Shown: piece by piece, positions 33,929 to 42,892 of the stretch
How positions within the stretch are numbered: the stretch's first letter is position 1
How the letters are laid out: every line of letters starts with the position of its first letter
Assembly (NCBI GenBank): GCA_017445025.1
Contig: JAFSVJ010000084.1
Location: 1 to 64,000, forward strand
Origin: Abditibacteriota bacterium
GTDB taxonomy: Bacteria; Armatimonadota; UBA5829
DNA: 64,000 bases
Reading direction: 5' to 3'
Notes under the pieces: generated by a model
Databases searched by the model: none
Told to the model about the DNA's origin: nothing
The model's input: only the letters and a program-made list of their open reading frames with translations
Program-made: the position numbers and the translations under genes

Positions 33929-35011
33929 CTATCCTAAATAAAATTCTTTATACCATTTGGCAAATTTACGAAGGCCTTCTCTTAAGCTTGTGTTTGGTCT
34001 AAAACCAAAATCTCTCTCTAATGAGGATGTATCGGCATAAGTCACCGGCACATCTCCCGCTTGCATAGGCACAAGTTCCTTATGAGCCTCAAAATCATAA
34101 TCCTTAGGCAAAACTCCCGCAGAAACCAATTCCTCTTGAAGAATTTTCACAAAATCCAGAAGATTTTCCGGGTTTGAATTACCTATATTATAAATAGCAT
34201 AAGGCGGAATGGGTAAACCATCCTCCCCTACTTGCTTTGCGGGAGCTTTCTCCATTACTCTTTTTACACCTTCAACTATATCGTCCACAAAAGTGAAATC
34301 TCTCTTACAATTACCAAAGTTGAAAATCTTAATGGTTTCACCTTTTATTAATTTATTGGTAAAACCAAAATATGCCATATCCGGTCGTCCCGCAGGACCG
34401 TAAACCGTGAAAAATCTAAGCCCCGTTGAAGGAATATTGTAAAGCTTGGAATAGGCGTGAGCCAAAAGTTCATTGGACTTTTTGGTAGCAGCGTAAAGAG
34501 AAACAGGATTGTCCACCTTGTCCTCTATAGAATAAGGAACTTTTTTGTTTGAACCGTAAACGGAAGAGGAAGAGGCATAAACCAAGTGTTCCACACCCTT
34601 ATTGCCATTATCATAAGAATGTCGACAAGCTTCCAAAATATTATAAAATCCTATTAAATTGGCTTCAATATACACATCCGGGTGGTCTATAGAATAACGA
34701 ACCCCTGCTTGGGCTGCTAAATTAACAACCACATCAAAATTATATTCTTTAAAAAGTTTATCTACCAAGGCTTTATCCGCTATGGAACCCTTGACAAATA
34801 CCCAGTTATTGTCACCTTTAGCTTCTGTTTCTATAAGTCTTAATCTGTAATCTTTTATTGATGTGTCATAATAATCGTTTACATTATCCAGCCCCACTAC
34901 CTTTATGGGGTTAACTTCTTTTAAGAGTTTTAAAACCAAATTGGCTCCTATAAATCCTGCCGCTCCCGTGACTAAAACACATTTCCCTTTTAAATCTATA
35001 TTTGATTTCAT
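33929..35011 (-). CDS. UDP-glucuronate 4-epimerase-like NAD-dependent epimerase
   Basis: A 360-residue extended short-chain dehydrogenase. It has the TGAAGFIGANL nucleotide loop, the YAATKKSNE catalytic Tyr-x3-Lys, RFFTVYGPAGRPDMAYFGFT and RDFTFVDDIVEGV, the pattern of CapI-type UDP-glucuronate 4-epimerases that make UDP-galacturonate. The neighbouring ugd supplies UDP-glucuronate. It overlaps the nucleotidyltransferase upstream by four bases. The last 80 bases are duplicated beyond element E copy 1. Confidence 0.9.
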   Translation of the reverse strand: MKSNIDLKGKCVLVTGAAGFIGANLVLKLLKEVNPIKVVGLDNVNDYYDTSIKDYRLRLIETEAKGDNNWVFVKGSIADKALVDKLFKEYNFDVVVNLAAQAGVRYSIDHPDVYIEANLIGFYNILEACRHSYDNGNKGVEHLVYASSSSVYGSNKKVPYSIEDKVDNPVSLYAATKKSNELLAHAYSKLYNIPSTGLRFFTVYGPAGRPDMAYFGFTNKLIKGETIKIFNFGNCKRDFTFVDDIVEGVKRVMEKAPAKQVGEDGLPIPPYAIYNIGNSNPENLLDFVKILQEELVSAGVLPKDYDFEAHKELVPMQAGDVPVTYADTSSLERDFGFRPNTSLREGLRKFAKWYKEFYLG

Positions 35012-35745
35012 TTAATAATTCCTTTATATTCCTTTTGAACTTGCTCATAACTTTCAAGGTTGCCTATATCATATCTCTTTCCCGGCATTTCCATAGCATA
35101 AACAGAACTCTTTCGACAAAGCCAAGAGATAAAACTACCCGGAGCATCTGTGTTGCAACCCACCTTTATTGCTTCTTTAACCTTTTTAACATCATCTTTT
35201 GCATAAATATAAAAAGGAGGGCAACACCAATTACTTGGGGGATTGGGAGACTTTTCAACCATTTCCGTCACAAGGTCCCCTTCTCCTATTTTCAAAACTC
35301 CGCTTTTGGTAAGTCTTTTTAAATCTTCTTCATAATATCTCATTACAGTGGTTGATTTTTTTTCTTTAAAATATTCCAAAAACTTAACCAAACTAAAATC
35401 CAAAACATTATCTCCGGCTATCACAAGCAAATCTTCATTTAAAGATAATGTATTTATGGCAAATTCAATATCTTTTACAGCTCCGAGACGAGTTTCGTTT
35501 GAGGAAGTTCCGTCATCCAAAACTGTTATGGGTAAAGAAGGACAAGCAGCCCATTTTTGAAAATGTTCCGCAAATTTATGGTTGGAAATTACAATATATT
35601 CGTCTATTTGTTTGCTTTGGTCTATGTCATCGAGGAGCCAATCCAAAATGGTTTTATCTCCAACTTTTAGTAGTGGTTTGGGAAAATTTTCGGTTAAAGG
35701 ATATAATCTTGTGGCATAACCCGCGGCAAGAATCAAACATTTCAT
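35008..35745 (-). CDS. Sugar-1-phosphate nucleotidyltransferase
   Basis: A 245-residue RmlA-like enzyme that joins a sugar-1-phosphate to a nucleotide. N-terminal signature LAAGYATRLYPLTENFPKPLL, with the GDNVLDF metal site near residue 113. It is shorter than full RmlA or GalU (about 290), lacking C-terminal extensions. With a galacturonokinase-like gene 320 bases upstream and epimerase and dehydrogenase downstream, a substrate such as galacturonate- or glucuronate-1-phosphate is plausible (inference). First gene of the nucleotidyltransferase-epimerase-ugd operon. Confidence 0.85.
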   Translation of the reverse strand: MKCLILAAGYATRLYPLTENFPKPLLKVGDKTILDWLLDDIDQSKQIDEYIVISNHKFAEHFQKWAACPSLPITVLDDGTSSNETRLGAVKDIEFAINTLSLNEDLLVIAGDNVLDFSLVKFLEYFKEKKSTTVMRYYEEDLKRLTKSGVLKIGEGDLVTEMVEKSPNPPSNWCCPPFYIYAKDDVKKVKEAIKVGCNTDAPGSFISWLCRKSSVYAMEMPGKRYDIGNLESYEQVQKEYKGIIK

Positions 35746-35762
35746 TTTCAGGTCCTGTGATT

Positions 35763-36060
35763 AATTAAGTGGTGCGAAACACCATTTTAAAATGCAAAAT
35801 GTGATTTTCTACGAAAATCACTATTCCCCCCCCCGTCAGTTGCCTTTGGCAACTGCCACCCCCCATTTCCTACGGAAATAGGGGGACACATTTACCGGCA
35901 TCTAAAATTAACAGAGCAACTATAATATTTAGAGCCTGCCAACCAAAGTGGGGCGAAGCCCCACACTACCCCCTTTTCAAAAGGGGGTGCCCCATAGGGG
36001 CGGGGGATTTATTTTGCATTCTGCATTTAATTATGCATTATGCATTTTGCATTTTGCATT
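35763..36060. repeat. Gene-free gap with scaffold copy 5 and several palindromes
   Basis: Scaffold at 35826-35888: CCCCCCCCGTC, AGTTGCC-ttt-GGCAACT, GCCACCCCCC, ATTTCC-tac-GGAAAT, AGGGGGACA. Before it: GTGGTGC-gaa-ACACCA and GATTTTC-tac-GAAAATC. After it: GTGGGGC-gaa-GCCCCAC (about 35952-35968), preceded by CCAACCAAA as at 43583 and 50675, then CCCCCTTTTcAAAAGGGGG and TGCATTATGCATTTTGCATT-type repeats up to 36060. Confidence 0.8.
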
Positions 36061-36063
36061 GAA

Positions 36064-37242
36064 TTATCCTATTCCATTGGCAGTTTCACAAATACAGGCA
36101 GAATATTTACCTCTAAGGTCCGGGAAAGTTTTTAGATACTCTCTCTCAACATTTTCTAAAATACTTTCCTCAAATGAATGGTCTATAATTGCCATACAGC
36201 AACCTTTAAATCCCGCACCTGAGAATCGTCCACCATAGATGCCTTCTGTCTGGGTCATTATTTCATATAATCTTTTCAGTTCCGGAGAGCCTGTTTCCCA
36301 ATTATAAATTGAAGAATGACCGCTTTCAAAGGACAGTTTTCCGAACAGATCTATGTCGCCTCTTCGCCAAGCTTCAGCAGCCTTTTCCACTCTGAAAAAT
36401 TCCGTATACCAATGCTCTCCCCTTTTGGCCCAATTTTCCGGAAGTCTCTCTTTATATGTTAAAAATGTTTCGTAAGGCACATCTCTGAGATTGGTTTCGT
36501 TAAATTTTCCATATTCCATTCCGCTGTAAGCTTTAAGAGCATAAGCACAACTACGGCACTCATCAACTCTCATATTAAATTTACTTCCTGCCAAGGTTCT
36601 TTCTATGCCGGAAAAGAAAATAGCAATTTTATAAGGTTTCATTTTCTCGGACCGGGGAATTAGCTCAATACTGTCATCCAGTAAATCCATATAGAGAAGA
36701 TGATCTTTTTTACAATACACTTCACAGGACTGGTCAAGTTTACCGCTGGCAACTCCCACATAATTGTTTTCCGCACTCTTTGCCATTAAAATCATTTCTT
36801 CCGGCTTTAGAGTAATATTATTTACTTTACACAGTGCTGAAAGAAAAACAAGAGTGACGGCGGCAGAAGAAGACAAACCCCCAATAGGCAATTCTCCGTC
36901 TAAAACTCCGCAAACACCCACAGAAAGAGTATATTTTGCCTTTAATGCAAGAGTGACTCCCCTCAAATAATCAGCCCAGTCTCCGGTCTTGGTTTCGGGA
37001 GTTTGGTTAATATGCCATTGAGCCCTTTTGTTAAACTGCATAGACATTAATTCCACAACCCCGTTTTCCTTGGGACTGCAAATAAAATGAATGCCCTTAT
37101 CTATGGCGAAACCGGTTATTTTTCCAAGCTGGTGATCGGAATGAGCACCTACGGGACAAATTCTGTAAGGAGTAAAAAGCTCATAGGCGGGAGAATGTTT
37201 GTATATTTCTTCAAATTTATTAATAGCTCTTATACTCTTCAT
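36064..37242 (-). CDS. GHMP kinase, galacturonokinase-like
   Basis: A 392-residue GHMP-family sugar kinase. It has PYRICPVGAHSDHQLG in place of the galactokinase PGEHTDYN motif, the ATP loop GGLSSSAAV, and the C-terminal GRFSGAGFKGCCMAI. The GAH-x-DHQ-G form plus KRGEHWYTEFFRVEKAAEAW resemble plant galacturonokinase (GALAK) more than GalK, as I recall those sequences. The product would be galacturonate-1-phosphate, which fits the neighbouring nucleotidyltransferase and UDP-glucuronate 4-epimerase. Plain galactokinase or another uronate kinase remains possible. It has its own promoter. Confidence 0.75.
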   Translation of the reverse strand: MKSIRAINKFEEIYKHSPAYELFTPYRICPVGAHSDHQLGKITGFAIDKGIHFICSPKENGVVELMSMQFNKRAQWHINQTPETKTGDWADYLRGVTLALKAKYTLSVGVCGVLDGELPIGGLSSSAAVTLVFLSALCKVNNITLKPEEMILMAKSAENNYVGVASGKLDQSCEVYCKKDHLLYMDLLDDSIELIPRSEKMKPYKIAIFFSGIERTLAGSKFNMRVDECRSCAYALKAYSGMEYGKFNETNLRDVPYETFLTYKERLPENWAKRGEHWYTEFFRVEKAAEAWRRGDIDLFGKLSFESGHSSIYNWETGSPELKRLYEIMTQTEGIYGGRFSGAGFKGCCMAIIDHSFEESILENVEREYLKTFPDLRGKYSACICETANGIG

Positions 37243-37275
37243 AAGTAATCCAAAATAAAGTGATAAACCATATAT

Positions 37276-37305
37276 ATTATACCATTTTTTAGGTTTTTTT
37301 TCTAA
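37276..37305 (-). promoter_or_regulatory. Promoter of the GHMP kinase gene
   Basis: Minus strand: TTAGAA (37300-37305), an 18-base spacer and TATAAT (37276-37281). Weak -35. Confidence 0.6.
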
Positions 37306-37348
37306 TTTTTAGGTATAGATTATTTTTGGTAGTTATTTTTCTTTAAAA

Positions 37349-37378
37349 TTTACTAAATATAATGATTTATGATATAAT
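37349..37378 (+). promoter_or_regulatory. Promoter of the TPR-like gene
   Basis: TTTACT (37349-37354), an 18-base spacer and TATAAT (37373-37378) with TGA before it. Confidence 0.6.
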
Positions 37379-37412
37379 ATATATAGATAAAAATTTTAGG
37401 ATATAATGAATA

Positions 37413-38399
37413 ATGAAACAATTAATGCTAATATTGGTTTTAATATTGTCGGTCAGTTTATTTTCATCTGATCAAGAACAAATTATTATAAAAATACAAA
37501 ATGCAACAAATGCTCTGCAAGCTAAAGATTATCAAACAGCTATAGATGAAGCCAATGATATTTTAAATACAAAAGGTCTTGACAGAGAATTTCAAAGTGC
37601 TTGTTATTTAACTCTATATTATGCATATAAAGAAACCAATAACAAACAGGCAGATAAATATAAAATAATAATAGAGGAATATAAAGATACGGATTCTTAT
37701 AAACAATTCCAAGAAATTTATTCAGTTGATGAATCTTTTGATGAACTTTTAAAATCTAAAAATAAGAACAAAATAAAAAAATCATTAGAAGATACAATCT
37801 CTTTATCTTCCAAAATATCTCCGGAAGAAAAAATCAATACAATAAAAAAAGCTAAAAGCATTATTACCGATTTAGATGTGAATCCGTATTATTTTATTGT
37901 TATTGAAAGTTTAATTGTAAATAATGACTTATATAAAGCTCAAGAGTTATTAGATAAATTAGCAAAAGAAGACCAAAACTTTGCTAAAAGTCCAAAGTAT
38001 ACATTATTACAATATAACATTTACGTAAAATCAGATAATTGTGACGAAAAAGCAAAAGAATTAGAAAACAATTTAGAAAAAGTAAAATTATCGGATTTGG
38101 ATTTATTAAAGTTTTATAGCATTAGAGAAAACTACTATTCCGAAAAAGATCCTGAAAAAGCAAAGAAATATCAAAATAAAACCAATGAATTAATTAAAAA
38201 GTTATATTCAAATCACCCGGGATACAGAAGTGATATAATGGAAAGAAAGGATGATTTTCCTGTAGCCGATAATAATTCACCTAAGGAAGCAAACAACAAT
38301 CCCATATCAATATATTCTATATATGCAATTGTGCTTATATTGATAGTTATAATTATAGTATTAATAAAAAAAATTAAGGAAGTCAATAAAATAAAATAA
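37413..38399 (+). CDS. Exported helical-repeat (TPR-like) protein with C-terminal membrane anchor
   Basis: A 328-residue protein. Signal peptide at residues 1-18 (MKQLMLILVLILSVSLFSS), then alpha-helical repeats rich in Lys/Asp/Glu that read like TPR helices (ALQAKDYQTAIDEANDIL, DLYKAQELLDKLAKED), then a C-terminal transmembrane helix (SIYAIVLILIVIIIVLI) and a basic end. Thus the repeat domain faces the periplasm, anchored by the C-terminus. Very AT-rich codon use. No enzyme motif. Stands alone between its promoter and a terminator. Confidence 0.7.
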   Translation: MKQLMLILVLILSVSLFSSDQEQIIIKIQNATNALQAKDYQTAIDEANDILNTKGLDREFQSACYLTLYYAYKETNNKQADKYKIIIEEYKDTDSYKQFQEIYSVDESFDELLKSKNKNKIKKSLEDTISLSSKISPEEKINTIKKAKSIITDLDVNPYYFIVIESLIVNNDLYKAQELLDKLAKEDQNFAKSPKYTLLQYNIYVKSDNCDEKAKELENNLEKVKLSDLDLLKFYSIRENYYSEKDPEKAKKYQNKTNELIKKLYSNHPGYRSDIMERKDDFPVADNNSPKEANNNPISIYSIYAIVLILIVIIIVLIKKIKEVNKIK

Positions 38400-38421
38400 A
38401 ATTATGGTTTATAAACTAAAT

Positions 38422-38445
38422 GCACTCGAAAGGGTGCTTTTTTAT
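38422..38445 (+). terminator. Intrinsic terminator
   Basis: GCACTC-gaaa-GGGTGC followed by six T, 22 bases after the TPR-like gene. Confidence 0.85.
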
Positions 38446-38537
38446 ATAACTGTATTATTGCTGTGTTTATTACAGACACTATTTTCATTTTACTGTTTAT
38501 CATTAAAAATTAACAGCCAACCAAATAAGCTTTAAAA

Positions 38538-38567
38538 TTGACTAATTATAGGGATTTGTGATATAAT
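38538..38567 (+). promoter_or_regulatory. Promoter of pckG
   Basis: TTGACT (38538-38543), an 18-base spacer and TATAAT (38562-38567). Confidence 0.75.
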
Positions 38568-38624
38568 ATTTATTGGTGTAAAATGCCTTTTAGAAGGCTC
38601 ATATAAATCTCATTGGAGAAAATT

Positions 38625-40391
38625 ATGGAAATCAAAAACAAAAAAGCTTTAGAATGGATTGACGAAATGGTCAAACTATGCGAACCTGACAAAGTTGTAT
38701 TTTGTGACGGTTCCGCAGAACAAAACAAACAATTTGAAGATGACGCTGTAGCAGAAGGCTCTATGGAAAGACTTAACCCTGATCTCCTTCCCGGTTGTCT
38801 CCTTCACAGAACTGACCCTAACGATGTTGCAAGAACAGAAAAATTAACCTTTATCTGCACAAAGAAGAAAGAAGATGCAGGCCCCATTAACAACTGGATG
38901 AGCCCGGAAGAAGCTTACGCCGAAACAGGTGCAAACTTCAAAGGCTCCATGAAAGGTAAAACTATGTATGTTATTCCTTTCATTATGGGTGTTAAAGGTT
39001 CCGACTTTGCAAAAGTAGGTATTGAATTAACAGACTCTCTCTATGTTGTTCTTAACATGAACATTATGACCAAAATGGGTCAAGTTGCCGTTGACCAATT
39101 GGGCGAAGACGGTGAATTTACAAAATGTCTTCACGCTCGCGGTGACCTGTCTATGGAAAAGAGAAGAATTCTTCACTTCCCGGAAGATAACACTATTTGG
39201 TCATTTGCTTCCGGCTATGGCGGAAACGTTCTCTTAGGTAAGAAATGTCTTGCTCTTAGAATTGCTTCTTGGATGGCTAAACAAGAAGGTTGGATGGCTG
39301 AGCACATGTTAATCCTCGGTTTAACCAACAAAAAGACCGGAAAGAAATACTACATTGCAGGTGCTTTCCCCTCAGCTTGCGGTAAGACAAACCTTGCTAT
39401 GTTAATTCCTCCAAAAGAATTCCCCGACTACGAAATCGAAACAGTTGGTGACGATATTGCTTGGATTAGAATTGGTGATGACGGAAGATTTTGGGCTGTA
39501 AACCCTGAAAACGGTTTCTTCGGTGTTGCTCCCGGAACAAGTATGAAATCCAACCCCAACGCTTTATTAACTACAAAGAAAAACACTATTTTCACCAATG
39601 TTGTTAAGACAGTGGAACCTGTTGAAGGCAACGTATGGTGGGAAGGTATGAAAGTAGATCCTCCTACAAAGGGTATTGACTGGTTAGGCAGAGAATGGAC
39701 TCCCGATTCAGAAGAAAAAGGTGCTCATCCAAACTCAAGATTTACCGCTCCCGCTTGCCAATGTCCTTGTATTTCTCCTAACTGGGAAGATCCTCAAGGT
39801 GTTCCTCTATCAGCTATTTTGTTCGGTGGTAGAAGAGCTAAGACAGCTCCCTTGGTATTCCAATCCTTTGACTGGAACCACGGAACATTCCTCGGTGCTA
39901 CTATGTGTTCTGAAACCACAGCAGCCGCAACAGGTGCTGTAGGTGTTGTTCGAAGAGACCCAATGGCTATGAGACCATTCTGTGGATATGACATGGGTGA
40001 ATACTTCGGCCACTGGATAGAGATGGGGGCAAAAGCCAAGAAGGCTCCTAAGATTTTCCACGTTAACTGGTTCAAACAAGATGAAAACGGCGATTTCATG
40101 TGGCCCGGATATGGAGATAATGCCAGAGTGCTCGACTGGATTATCAGAAGATGTGAAGGTGAAGCCGGTGCTAAGGAAACAGCTATCGGATACGTTCCTA
40201 ACCCTGAAGATTTGAACCTTAACGGTTTAGACATTGACGCCAAGACTCTTGACGCACTTCTTGAAGTTGACAAAGAAGTTTGGAAGGCAGAGCTTCCCGG
40301 CATGAAAGAATTCTTAGGTCAATTCGGTTCAACTCTTCCCGCAGAAATCCAAGCACAGCTTGACGCTCTCGAAGAAAGACTTAATAAATAG
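38625..40391 (+). CDS. pckG: Phosphoenolpyruvate carboxykinase (GTP)
   Basis: Converts oxaloacetate and GTP to phosphoenolpyruvate, CO2 and GDP. The 588-residue length and the GTP-family P-loop AFPSACGKTNLAM (about residues 247-259), with FGGRRAKTAPLVFQS and RRDPMAMRPFCGYDMGEYF, mark the GTP-dependent class rather than the ATP form. The ATG at 38625 is preferred because GGAGA at 38615-38619 would lie inside the longer TTG-started frame. With the malic enzyme it completes interconversion of C4 acids with pyruvate/PEP. Own promoter and terminator. Codon choice suggests high expression. Confidence 0.96.
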   Translation: MEIKNKKALEWIDEMVKLCEPDKVVFCDGSAEQNKQFEDDAVAEGSMERLNPDLLPGCLLHRTDPNDVARTEKLTFICTKKKEDAGPINNWMSPEEAYAETGANFKGSMKGKTMYVIPFIMGVKGSDFAKVGIELTDSLYVVLNMNIMTKMGQVAVDQLGEDGEFTKCLHARGDLSMEKRRILHFPEDNTIWSFASGYGGNVLLGKKCLALRIASWMAKQEGWMAEHMLILGLTNKKTGKKYYIAGAFPSACGKTNLAMLIPPKEFPDYEIETVGDDIAWIRIGDDGRFWAVNPENGFFGVAPGTSMKSNPNALLTTKKNTIFTNVVKTVEPVEGNVWWEGMKVDPPTKGIDWLGREWTPDSEEKGAHPNSRFTAPACQCPCISPNWEDPQGVPLSAILFGGRRAKTAPLVFQSFDWNHGTFLGATMCSETTAAATGAVGVVRRDPMAMRPFCGYDMGEYFGHWIEMGAKAKKAPKIFHVNWFKQDENGDFMWPGYGDNARVLDWIIRRCEGEAGAKETAIGYVPNPEDLNLNGLDIDAKTLDALLEVDKEVWKAELPGMKEFLGQFGSTLPAEIQAQLDALEERLNK

Positions 40392-40404
40392 ATATAAGTA
40401 ATAG

Positions 40405-40430
40405 AAAAGGCTCCCGTTGGGGAGCCTTTT
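40405..40430. terminator. Terminator shared by pckG and the convergent LRR operon
   Basis: AAAAGGCTCC-cgttg-GGGAGCCTTTT, symmetric with T-runs in both directions, between two converging genes. Confidence 0.9.
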
Positions 40431-40432
40431 GT

Positions 40433-41341
40433 TTAACCAAATACACAATTATAAACAGCATATGAATAAATATTATTAGGAAAATATTCATCATATTCAT
40501 CGTCATATTCATAAGGATAAAAATACTTATCTTTTACTTTTTCCGGTGCTTCAAGGATTGTTTCAACTTTTAAATAATTAGCTGTTTCATTTGATTTATA
40601 CCAAAAAGAACAATTAAAAGCATTTTTTTCAATTATTATATCCGGATTTTCTATAGTTAGTTTCTTTAAAAAAAGAGAACAAATGGCATGTTCTCCAATT
40701 CTTTTTACATTTTTTGGAATAACAAGTTCTTCTAAATGAGGATATATTCGACCTTTTAAAAATAATAAATCTGTATCAGTTTTTTGTAAATATTTTTTTT
40801 GTAAATATTCATCAGTATTTTCATATCCTACAAAATAAATATCATCAGGAAAAGCATTGGTTGGTATATATTCTACTGACGATGGTATAATATATTTCTT
40901 ATCTTTCTTTTGCCTGGGATAATACACTAATTTAGTTTTTTCTTTATTAAACAAGACTCCATCAACAGAACAATATGTTTTGTTATTAGAATTAACTATT
41001 ATTTCTTTAAGTCCCATAGTATTGACACCAGACATATCATAACCAAATGGAGTAAAAATAGGTATACCATCATTAGATGCTATGAATTTTAAAGTTGAAG
41101 GTAATACTATAGTATTAATTGTTCCCATCCACTCACTAAAAGCATGAGGTCCAATAGATATAACACCTTCAGGTATTATTAATTTATCTATGTGTTCTGG
41201 CATTGGCATACCATAATGATATTTATCAGCTTTATATTTAACCAAAACATGATCCTTAATTATCATTTTTCCTGCAAATACTACTGAAAAACAGTTAAAA
41301 ACCATTAAAACTATAACTAATAATAAAAATATTTTTTTCAT
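40433..41341 (-). CDS. Secreted BspA-type leucine-rich repeat protein
   Basis: A 302-residue protein with a signal peptide (MKKIFLLLVIVLMVFNCFSVVFAG) followed by LRR_5 (BspA/TpLRR) repeats such as LIIPEGVISIGPHAFSEWMGTINTIVLPSTLKFI, LVIPKNVKRIGEHAI and LTIENPDIIIEKNAFN. These repeats form solenoids used for adhesion or protein binding at the surface. Between repeats there is a VDGVLFNKEKTKLVYYPRQK unit common in BspA families. No sorting domain. Last gene of a five-gene minus-strand operon, 14 bases after the previous LRR gene. Confidence 0.85.
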   Translation of the reverse strand: MKKIFLLLVIVLMVFNCFSVVFAGKMIIKDHVLVKYKADKYHYGMPMPEHIDKLIIPEGVISIGPHAFSEWMGTINTIVLPSTLKFIASNDGIPIFTPFGYDMSGVNTMGLKEIIVNSNNKTYCSVDGVLFNKEKTKLVYYPRQKKDKKYIIPSSVEYIPTNAFPDDIYFVGYENTDEYLQKKYLQKTDTDLLFLKGRIYPHLEELVIPKNVKRIGEHAICSLFLKKLTIENPDIIIEKNAFNCSFWYKSNETANYLKVETILEAPEKVKDKYFYPYEYDDEYDEYFPNNIYSYAVYNCVFG

Positions 41342-41355
41342 TAATAACTCCTTTA

Positions 41356-42156
41356 TTAATAAAATGTTATTTCACAATTTTGTGGATAATCAGTTTTGCT
41401 TATATCTAAGCCTTTTGGTGCAGATATATATTTGAGAGCATCACAATCAGCAAACGCTCCCTCTCCAATACTATTAACACTTTTTGGTATGTCAACAATC
41501 CGAAGATTATAACATCCGGCAAATGCTCTTTCTCCAATAATATTAACGCTTGGGGACCAACGTATATACTGTAATTTATAACAATTAGAAAAAGCTTCTT
41601 TCCCTATTTTTGTTACTTTATCTCCTATGTAAATTTCTTTTAAATTTTCACAATTTTCAAATGTGTTATCCTCTATGACTTTTATATTGTTTGGAAGCTC
41701 TATATATTTAATATCTGCACATCCATAAAAAGCACCTTTACCTATAGAAGTAATATTATCATGAAAAGAAGGACAATAACTACTTTTTAAAGGAACTTTT
41801 AGTAGTTTAGTATAATTATTATTATACAAACAACCAACATAACTTTTATAATATTTGTTATTTTTATTTACGTTTATATTTGTTAAGTTTGGATAATAAA
41901 TTCTTTCTATATTTTTAAACGTTTTAAGAGTAGAAGGAATGTTTATCACTTTTATATTCATTTTACTATTAAATAAAGTTGTTATGCCCATTCTAAAATC
42001 ATCCCATTCAGTTGCACCTTCTGGAATATTAATAGTATCAGGTTGACTTGTATATTTATATGTGTTATCTATTTTACCGTTTTTTACAGTAAATTCTATA
42101 GCAAATGAATATTGACAAATAATTAGCAGTAGTAATAATAGTATTATTTTTCTCAT
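41356..42156 (-). CDS. Secreted BspA-type leucine-rich repeat protein
   Basis: A 266-residue protein, MRKIILLLLLLIICQYSFA signal peptide, then at least five LRR_5 units (NITSIGKGAFYGCADIKYIELP, VIEDNTFENCENLKEIYIG, KIGKEAFSNCYKLQYIRW, IIGERAFAGCYNLRIVDIP, SIGEGAFADCDALKYISAP). The ATG at 42156 is chosen because GGAGAG (42162-42167) gives five-base spacing, whereas the upstream GTG at 42162 overlaps it. It immediately follows a frameshifted small gene in the operon. Confidence 0.85.
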   Translation of the reverse strand: MRKIILLLLLLIICQYSFAIEFTVKNGKIDNTYKYTSQPDTINIPEGATEWDDFRMGITTLFNSKMNIKVINIPSTLKTFKNIERIYYPNLTNINVNKNNKYYKSYVGCLYNNNYTKLLKVPLKSSYCPSFHDNITSIGKGAFYGCADIKYIELPNNIKVIEDNTFENCENLKEIYIGDKVTKIGKEAFSNCYKLQYIRWSPSVNIIGERAFAGCYNLRIVDIPKSVNSIGEGAFADCDALKYISAPKGLDISKTDYPQNCEITFY

Positions 42157-42168
42157 TTTCACTCTCCA

Positions 42169-42383
42169 TTATATCTTTTTATATACTTGTGCTGTTGTTG
42201 AAGTTGCAGGAGTATCTATAACAACACCTATAATTAAACCATTTTTAACATCAGAATCAAAAGTTGTTCCTAAACTACCTTGTAGGTTAGCTTCTCTAAC
42301 ATAATGCCAGATTTTTTCACAAATAATTCTTGAACAGTAAATAAAGTTCCTGAAGGTATTGAATCAATAATTTTTTGTAACAG
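42169..42383 (-). pseudogene. Frameshifted DUF1413-like small gene
   Basis: After AAAGGAGA (42388-42395), one frame reads LLQKIIDSIPSGTLFTVQELFVKKSG and the next frame continues WHYVREANLQGSLGTTFDS and VKNGLIIGVVIDTPATSTTAQVYKKI to a stop at 42169. Joined, it parallels the intact neighbour at 42893-43162 (FVVEDLFNPNAW.., NFGAWFEEQVIAGKI, QQIYIKN). The shift falls at an A6 run (GTGAAAAAATCTGG), and CTG stands where ATG is expected. Either a decayed gene, a sequencing error, or slippage. Confidence 0.7.
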
Positions 42384-42418
42384 ATTTTCTCCTTTTAGGT
42401 AATTATAAATATAAGTAT

Positions 42419-42877
42419 TTAATACTTACCTTTATTACGTTGATAATTTCTCTCTAATTCTTCTAATCTTCTCTCTTTTTCGTCTTGTCGTCGTCTTTCC
42501 ATATCATAGATAAATTGTTCAGCTTCTCTTTGAGATTTTTCCAACCTTTCTGCTTCTCGTTCTGCTTCTTCTTTTTCTTTAAGTTCTCTTGCTACTTTTT
42601 CTTCGTGTGTAACTACTTCTGTACGTTTTAGTTCATAAGCGGGAGGATTATATTCTTTTAGGTAATTCCAATGGTTTAAATCTTTTATATCACAACACAT
42701 GATAATAAAAAAAGCTATTGCACCTACACCAAGAAATAATATTGCAAACACTTCTGGACACTCTCCCTCACCCTTAATCAAACGCCTTATTAATAAAATT
42801 AATAAAGTTATGCATATTATAAAACCAAATAAACAACCTGTAATAATACTAGGAAGCCTTTCAGGAAGTATATCCAT
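42419..42877 (-). CDS. Two-helix membrane protein with charged coiled-coil tail
   Basis: A 152-residue protein with hydrophobic helices at about residues 10-30 (IITGCLFGFIICITLLILLI) and 43-62, followed by a long Glu/Arg/Lys-rich coiled coil (HEEKVARELKEKEEAEREAERLEK and on). Tail presumably cytoplasmic. AAGGAGG lies eight bases before ATG and begins right after the preceding stop, so it is cotranscribed. No known family recognised. Confidence 0.7.
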   Translation of the reverse strand: MDILPERLPSIITGCLFGFIICITLLILLIRRLIKGEGECPEVFAILFLGVGAIAFFIIMCCDIKDLNHWNYLKEYNPPAYELKRTEVVTHEEKVARELKEKEEAEREAERLEKSQREAEQFIYDMERRRQDEKERRLEELERNYQRNKGKY

Positions 42878-42892
42878 TATTACATTCCTCCT

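Noticed and set aside
39794-40303. 169-codon open frame opposite pckG
   Set aside because: Antisense to a highly conserved enzyme region, with no start signals and no recognisable protein.
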